Program-made: the position numbers and the translations under genes
The notes under the pieces: generated by a model
What the model was told of the DNA's origin: nothing
What the model saw: only the letters and a program-made list of their open reading frames with translations
Database searches by the model: none
Shown: one piece after another, positions 29,700-35,941 of the stretch
How the letters are laid out: each line of letters opens with the position of its first letter
Position numbering within the stretch: position 1 is the stretch's first letter
NCBI GenBank assembly: GCA_905250885.1
Contig: CAJNOQ010001099.1
Location: 1 to 35,941 of the forward strand
Source of the DNA: Didymodactylos carnosus
Lineage: Eukaryota > Rotifera > Eurotatoria > Philodinida > Philodinidae
Length of the DNA: 35,941 nucleotides
Reading direction: 5' to 3'

Positions 29700-31632
29700 T
29701 CATATCGGTTAAATAGTAAAGTCCTCAAGCTCGTTGAAAACTAAACATTGATTTTAATTTTTAGAGTCGTTTGATCAGCTTCTTATATACAACTTATATG
29801 ATGACAACTGTCACTGTCAGGATTATTGATAAAAGTTTAACAAGAATTATTTAGTAGCGCGTATGAAGAACAGCTGGATATGATCATATTTAATGACTAT
29901 ATTTATATGTTGAGAATATAATGCATCGACATTTTACGTCGAGACAGTGTTATGCACTGGACATAAATGAAGGTCACATTATCCTCACTAATCACAAATG
30001 TCTTTAATTTTGAAAGATCGATCACCACTTGAGCATCAACTAGAAAAATTCATTACTGTACATATATACAATCCAGATTCTTCTCTCATTAAAATACGCG
30101 TTCCATCAGTCATCAGTTTTCAAGCAAAAACAAACTAGGGGGTTATGGTATACCCCTAGTAGTAGTCAAATTAGTTCGGTTGTACGATCACTAACAATGA
30201 AAAGACAAAAAAATTGATTTGTTTATTGAGTAGTTGAGGTATAGAGACTACTCTAAGTTACAATTTATAGAATAAATACGCAACAACTTTAGAACCCTGT
30301 ACAGGCTTTTTTTTGGGAACTGAAGTTCCCATAAAATACTCAGTTTTTCAGTTAAAAATTTGTAACTTCTCACAGTGGAAGAGAATGGTTTTTTTATTAA
30401 ATGAAAAGTTCTATAACTTTCGTCTACTTCTCTACCCAGAGCTGCAGGAAGGAAAAAAGACAAAACTGCGAGATGAACTCTGTTCGATGTAAATCTTCAT
30501 TCCTCATGTGCTGTGAAGGTATGTAACAGTTTAAAAGACGAAACTTTCTTCTAACAATCTATGAGAAAAGAAATGTTCAGTTTAAAAACTTTCAAAATGG
30601 TAAATTCTTTAGCTAACAGTGGCGGAAAATCCGTGTTGGACTCTAAAGAGCCCTGTGATAAAAACTCATAAGGTATAAGAAAAATTATATTGAAACCATG
30701 ATCTCAGTTCATTTGTGTCCAATTTTACAACAAAATATGAGTTCTCTTTTTTCTACAAAACACTCTTGATGTTTTATTAAGATGATACAATCGATCATCA
30801 CCGATACAAGTAAGCAAAAGGCTAAAAACTACTCTATTAAATGATAAATCTTGATGATGGTTTTAATTTAGTTTATTTAATCCTTGGTTCCTCATATGCT
30901 CTTGTTTTCAAGAAGATAATTATTTTTTGGTATTTCGTTTCTAACATACATCATGTACATATTTGCATGTCCCCTCCGATAATACATGAAGGAAAAGGAA
31001 TTCAAAACAAAGGCAGAGGCGTTTATGATAAACAAAATACTTTCTTATCTTTCCTGTAACAAAACCAATGATTCTTTCTTCTTTGGTCGGATCAGTGTAG
31101 TATATCAGAAACACAAGTAAGTTGGATGTCATTTACTATTGAAACAATGCATAGTTCTAATAATACATATCTAATTTTCATGATGAATCTTAGTTTGGTT
31201 TTTGTGATTGAAGATTTAGTTGTTGAACTGGAACCTCTCAACACTGTACACAGTAATCGTTGTTTTATTCGATGAACAAATGCGTAAAAATCTTTGCAGA
31301 TTGTTAGGTTTCTTCTTCTCATTTGTGAAAATAGTACACGCTGGTTTACTCTTCTATAAAGAGAATGAACGCATAAATAGATTGTTTCTTTATACAATCT
31401 GTTTTTCAAAATTTGTCTTAAAACTTAGTATTGTCATCTAAATAAAAACATCTTTTATACCGACGATTTTCTGAATAAACTTTGAAGAACTTAAACTACT
31501 GGAACGACATTCTAAACTTCGATGTTTTCTACAAAAAAATTATAAGACGTTGTATAGGATTTTTTCTTGTTTAATGTTCTATGTTGAATGATTTTTCATA
31601 AACATTTCTTTTAATCTATTTGCTGCTTGTAG
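29700..31632. other. Gene-free stretch upstream of the bZIP gene
   Basis: No supported gene. A weak hairpin ACTAGGGG...CCCCTAGT lies at 30134-30160. TTCTATAACTTTCGTC near 30410 faintly recalls the foldback core. CAGTGGCGGAAAATCCG near 30619 looks like one end of a DNA transposon, but I found no partner. The minus-strand frame at 31092-31409 is long for this composition yet has no recognisable domain. The stretch ends at an acceptor-like CTGCTTGTAG (31623-31632), 48 nt before the bZIP start codon. Confidence 0.4.
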
Positions 31633-31680
31633 CAAAACAAGGTCAACTAGTCTTGGATTTAATTACGATTGAAAGTTGTA

Positions 31681-34600
31681 ATGGAATGCACTTCTTTGCC
31701 AGTGTGTGAGGATAGTCCAACGGTATTGACTACTCCAATGATAACATCAGATCCAGTTCATGTAATCAAAACCGAATTGAAACAATGTGTTAAAACACGT
31801 CAACCGACCCAATCACCGTTTCAGAAATTATTCTCATCGGTTAAACAAGAATTAATGCCTGCCGAATCACTAACATCTATTCCTGTGCCATCAACAGCTG
31901 AAGTGAGTATTGTGCGAACAATTCTTACTTATTATTTGAGTCATGCATACGATGAGAACGAGAAAGTTTAAGAGAGAATTAGTTCAAGTTATTTTACAGT
32001 GATGAAAGTATCTTACAATTAACTAACAAAGGTATGAATAGTAGTAATTAATAGATAAAGTTAGTTTCACAAAACTGAATGATTCACTAGAAAAATAGCA
32101 TAACCATTACATATAGAAAAATATTTTTGTCATATAGTAATGAGGAGAATGGAGGCAGACCTTTTGGAATTTGACAGATACCGAAATGAAACATCTTACA
32201 ACAGCTGAGAAGATCTGATGGTTCTCATGGAATCGTATGATAGACTCTTCTGATGATTTTACAAGATTTTCACGTAATTATTTCATAATCTAAAAGTGGT
32301 TTATTCTAGTTAGAACTTATTTATTAAAGTTCAATGGATGTTGTAAAAACCAACAGAAAATACTCTGATTTCTAGACAGGTTTTCCAGAAACCTTCAGAA
32401 CTAAGAGAATGTTTTTGAATGATTTTAAGTACTGAATCAGAATGAGCCGATAAAATAGAGTATATCTTGATATTCTGAAGTAGGTTGGATGGATTTTGAC
32501 TGAGTGATGAATGTTTTAGTTTTTGATGAAAATAATCACCTAATACAGGTTTTCACTCGGTTGTGGCATTTTGTGCTGAAAACTAACATTGCCACGAGAT
32601 TCAGCATAGTCGATAACCTATGTTTTTATGCATTTCTAACAGTCCCAAACCTAATAGCACAGAAGTGCTAAGGCTTTATGTAAAACATCCATAGCTCCCG
32701 AAGCATGGATTTTCAAGATATCGCTTAGATGCAGTTTTGTAGTGGACACTTCGAACTATATATGTATCAAAAAGAATTGACCTATTTCTATGTCAGATTT
32801 CAGAGATCCAAACTGGTTTTCCAAAGATCCTCTGAGAAACCGACTTCGGAAACCTTTTCAAATATCGATTTTGCTCATGAAAATGTAGCTTCAAGTGTCT
32901 AGTTTCCAAAACTGAAAACCGCAGATTTCTTTTATTTTTCTATCAAAAAGTTATTCAAAACGCAACGATGGCACTGTATATGAATAATACATTAGCTTTG
33001 GTACGATATGTATACGACATCAATATATTAGAAAAAATGCTGAACTTGTTTCCTTTCTTCGACTTTACACATCATCTGAGTACTAAGTAAAGTGTAACAA
33101 AAAGGACTAAGCACGACCCTCAAGCTTCTAACCATTTTTTGAATAAATTTTGAGCGAAGATAGCCATGGAATTGCAGTTTTCGCCGTTTGAAAAACAAGA
33201 TAAGATCTTTTCATAGAAGAATAAGTTAACAAATTTTCTAATAGAAAATTTTTTAAAAATTAGCTTATGACTTGAAATGAAATTCTTAAAAAGTTACGGA
33301 TACATTGATTTCTTTTTTTTTGACAGATAGCTAAGAGCACTATATTCTCATGCAGAATCGAAACACTCCTAACGTACTCAAAAAAAGACTTCAAAACTTT
33401 AGAATATATTCTACCCTAGCTGCTTCATATTACAGCGTTAGTATACTTCAAAATATGAAAACATGTCCTAAGTGTTTCCAAAGAAAAACAAAACAATTGT
33501 CTTCTCAAAATATTTTCTTTCAGTTTACCGCAGGTTTAGCGTATGTATGTAGAGTAGTGTATATTTTGAAATTTTCAAGTATTTGAACCGATTCTGTGTG
33601 AGTTGCTTGAATCCTGTGTAAATTGCACTTCCGTGTCTATCTTTATTAGAGAGTTATGGTAGAGCTCATATTATTCTGAAATAGATAATAGAAAATACTC
33701 AAAGTAAGGACTCGGTAATAAAAAAAGCAGACAAGTGATGTTGATTGTTCTAATGAATTCCTCTAAGATCTTATAAAATATACATCGACCATTTTCTTTC
33801 TCAAGCTATGCTCTAGTCAGAAGATACAACGGTTTTATAGTGAATACAGATAATTTGAAGCTATAACTGACGAGAGACCCTTTCCAACTGTCTAATCGCT
33901 TTCTGGTCGAAGCCTGGTGAGTTATAGGTTATCGACCACGCTGATTCCGAATATCCATATGAGACGAGATGCTAGGCCTTTCTAGAGCGGTTTTCTGAAA
34001 ACCTTGAAAAGTTCATAAAACTTTCTCTTAATAGATCACGATTGTAGCCCACGAAATTCTGACCATAATGAGACATCTCCCACCTCTACATGACCTTTCT
34101 TTACAAAGTTATAGAATTTACAATAAAAGCCCTAAATGTTCATTGTCAGCTCAAACCTACAGAAATAAGAAGAAATTAATTTAGGGCTTTTATTGTAAAT
34201 TCTATAACTTTGCAAAGAAAAGTTTATGTAGAGGTGGGAGATGTCTCATTATGGTCAGACTTTCGTGGGCTACCATCATGATCTATTAAGAGAAAGTTTT
34301 AGAAACTTTTGGAGGTTTCTGAAAAACCAGTTTTCCAGAAAACCGCTCTAGAAAGGCCTAGCGGATCGTCTCATATGGATATTCGGAATCAGCGTGGTCG
34401 ATAACCTATAACTCACTAGGCTTCAACCAGAAAGCGATTAGGCAGTTGGAAAGGATCCCTCGTGAGTTCAAACTACAGATAGAATTGACCTTTTTTAATA
34501 TATTTAAGACCTTTGATGGTTTCACTTCTATCTCAATATAAACCCTAATAATTCATTTATCGTTTCAGGTAATGCTTGTTATTGAAGATATACAAAACTC

Positions 34601-35574
34601 AAAGTTTTCTGACACAATTCCTTTACTCGATAAAACTGCTCATAGAAGTGACATACATGTTGTATCACCCGACTCCGATTATTCGTCATCTATGTTTTCG
34701 CCAAAGAAGAAATTCCTAATGAGAAGCCAATCGAATAATGAATTTATTAATCAGTCTGTAGTATCCAATTCTACTAATAGTCGAATATCAGTGCCCGGTG
34801 ATCCAACGAATTCGAAATGTATACAAATTATTATCGATCATCAGCAGCCATTTACATTTCAAGTTGAAACAGATACCAGTGGACAATCAAAAATCATCCA
34901 AAATAAAAATGGTAGGTTATTTATCATACTGGCATCACTTCGCATAACAAAACACATTATAAAGCTGTTTTTCTCTACACTATTTCAAAGCGTGAGATAT
35001 TTGTTGCACAAAACAGTAATTTATTCTCATTCGACAGCTACGAGACAAAACAAAACTACAATAGTTTTTATTCGTATACATAACATACTATCGATTGATA
35101 ATAGTGAAGCAGTTTTCATTATGTTTGTTGTAAGACGGCCATATTTCCAATTTCGAACTTGAAAAACAATTTTTCGATTTAGGTCCACTATGTTCGAAGC
35201 CTGTATCTGTTATTCAAGCGCATCCCGTATCTACATTAAACGAGGTCACATCGAGTAATCAAATTTGCCATAAATGGAAGCGTCAAAAAATACCACTACC
35301 ACCACCATCTTCATCTTCAGTTCTATCTGTGAATGCTCTTCGTCGAAAACAAATTCGTGATAGTAATCGTGAAGCCGCGAGACGATGTCGTGAACGTCGT
35401 CGTCAGTATATTGAAACATTAGAAACAAGTTTAGAACAACAAAAATTGAAGCGTAAACAGTGTGAAATACAAATACAGCAACTGAAACGCGAAAATATTG
35501 AATTGAAAACACATCTAGTTGGCAGTGGTCAACAGACATCAGTCACATCATACTCAATGAATGATTACTATTAG
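31681..35574 (+). CDS. ATF/CREB-type bZIP transcription factor (three exons)
   Basis: Likely nuclear DNA-binding regulator. Exons: 31681-31902, 34569-34911, 35183-35574, with GT-AG introns of 2,666 and 271 bp and a continuous frame of 318 residues. The basic region NREAARRCRERRRQYIETLE (250-269) fits the bZIP rule N-x7-R-x9-L, with N250, R258 and L268. Heptad positions then read L268, Q275, C282, L289, L296, so the second and third zipper positions are not leucine. A linker with PLPPPSSSS precedes the basic region. The N-terminal half is polar and contains two sumoylation-type motifs, IKTE and VKQE. The pre-bZIP region also holds CIQIIIDHQQPFTFQVE. It is closest in style to the ATF2/ATF7/CREB branch, but no N-terminal C2H2 finger is seen, so I give no symbol. 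The start is the first in-frame ATG after the acceptor at 31631-31632; further upstream coding exons are possible. Confidence 0.82.
32355..32850. repeat. Related copy of the second-type foldback repeat
   Basis: This bZIP intron 1 sequence parallels the loop and one full arm of the element at 25910-26508. Shared stretches include AATACTCTG, AAAATAGAGTATATCTTGAT, GCCACGAGATTCAGCAT, TAGCTCCCGAA, CATGGATTTTC and CTGGTTTTCCA. The opposite arm is missing, so this copy is truncated or never folded back. Divergence is substantial. Confidence 0.62.
33867..34466. mobile_element. Foldback element copy 3
   Basis: The tips are CTGACGAGAGACCCTTTCCA and, inverted, CTCACGAGGGATCCTTTCCA. The outer arms match each other (CTAATCGCTTTCTGG, GAGTTATAGGTTATCGACCA, CTAGGCCTTTCTAGAGCGG) but are unlike the outer arms of copies 1 and 2. 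The core shares GAGACATCTCCCA, CTTTCTTT.CAAAGTTATAGA and AAAGCCCTAAAT with them. It lies in bZIP intron 1, about 100 nt before exon 2. No target duplication was seen. Confidence 0.78.
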
Positions 35575-35941
35575 AATTACATTGAAATTCCCTCTAACTG
35601 ACTATTGTTAGCAGTGCCTGAGAACGCATGCCATTGATGATAACATGTGTTATTTGAATGAAAAAAAGATGGCTACAAAACCGTTCAAAACATTCGTCTT
35701 CCCTTCGAAACTTAAGATATTTTATGAATATTTCAAGTACTATTCCTGTACATGTTTCTGTCGGCCGATATTTATCAGATTGTTAGATTAAACAAGAGGA
35801 AAATAGCTGCTACCATCACCATACTTTCACAAAAATGTTGAATTTAATAAAAATTAGTTTTCGAAAATCAAGTACATTTATTCAAAAGAATCTGGGACGA
35901 TGTCTCTCTTGTAAAAATAGTTTTATTAAATGACATTGTTT
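35575..35941. other. bZIP 3' UTR and flank
   Basis: Sequence after the bZIP stop codon. It contains one canonical AATAAA at 35846-35851 and nothing else recognisable up to the window edge. Confidence 0.5.
35846..35851 (+). terminator. Candidate polyadenylation signal of the bZIP gene
   Basis: AATAAA about 270 nt after the stop codon at 35572-35574, in an AT-rich 3' flank. Confidence 0.45.

Noticed and set aside
30619-30640. CAGTGGCGGAAAATCCG as an hAT tip
   Set aside because: No inverted partner within the window.
31092-31409. 105-residue minus-strand frame rich in Arg and Leu
   Set aside because: It briefly recalled a degenerate receptor tail or transposase, but no motif could be pinned down.
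33350-33586. Frame with a CPKC motif that might be a zinc-finger fragment
   Set aside because: Only one Cys pair, inside an intron, and no further family features.
1-35941. CRISPR arrays, operons, bacterial promoters or prophage
   Set aside because: The sequence is clearly intron-containing animal DNA; no regularly spaced short repeats with unique spacers were seen.

Overview
This is AT-rich nuclear DNA from an invertebrate animal. It holds spliced genes with GT-AG introns, which range from about 53 bp to 2.7 kb. Both recognisable orthologues are metazoan genes: an epsinR/CLINT1 and a KIAA2013-like membrane protein. A rotifer would fit the base composition, the abundant small foldback and hAT-like repeats, and splice acceptors just upstream of every start codon. 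That assignment is a weak guess, and other lophotrochozoans are not excluded.

Layout. 1-2326: non-coding, with faint degenerate repeats. 2327-3902 (+): a two-exon gene for a 420-residue, largely disordered, His-rich protein that I do not recognise. 4596-11863 (-): a 12-exon KIAA2013 homologue, assembled to 620 residues in one continuous frame, tail-to-tail with the first gene. 11864-14694: a divergent intergenic region with a strongly pyrimidine-rich 0.8 kb stretch. 14695-24632 (+): a 13-exon CLINT1/epsinR, assembled to 602 residues. 24633-31680: about 7 kb without genes, holding a duplicated 3' UTR, a foldback element and a broken LINE. 31681-35574 (+): a three-exon gene for a 318-residue ATF/CREB-type bZIP protein.

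Much of the interest lies in the introns. Three foldback elements (9121-9731, 10743-11495, 33867-34466) share their tips and core. The middle of their arms differs between copies, yet stays complementary within each copy. Three hAT-like or unclassified MITEs with target-site duplications lie at 6427-7024, 20293-20794 and 23369-23708. A tRNA-derived SINE with perfect 11-bp target duplications lies at 18591-18791. Several of these nearly fill their host introns and largely explain why those introns are long. I found no new multi-gene system. The strongest candidates for something undescribed are the foldback family, an exon-like orphan block at 17506-17676, two abutting perfect palindromes next to a splice acceptor, and the acceptor-before-start pattern shared by all four genes.

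The four genes have no obvious joint pathway. CLINT1 acts in clathrin/AP-1 traffic between the trans-Golgi and endosomes, the KIAA2013-like protein is a predicted glycoprotein of the secretory route, and the bZIP protein is a nuclear regulator. All exon models come from splice signals and reading-frame continuity plus remembered family similarity; no transcript or database evidence was available.
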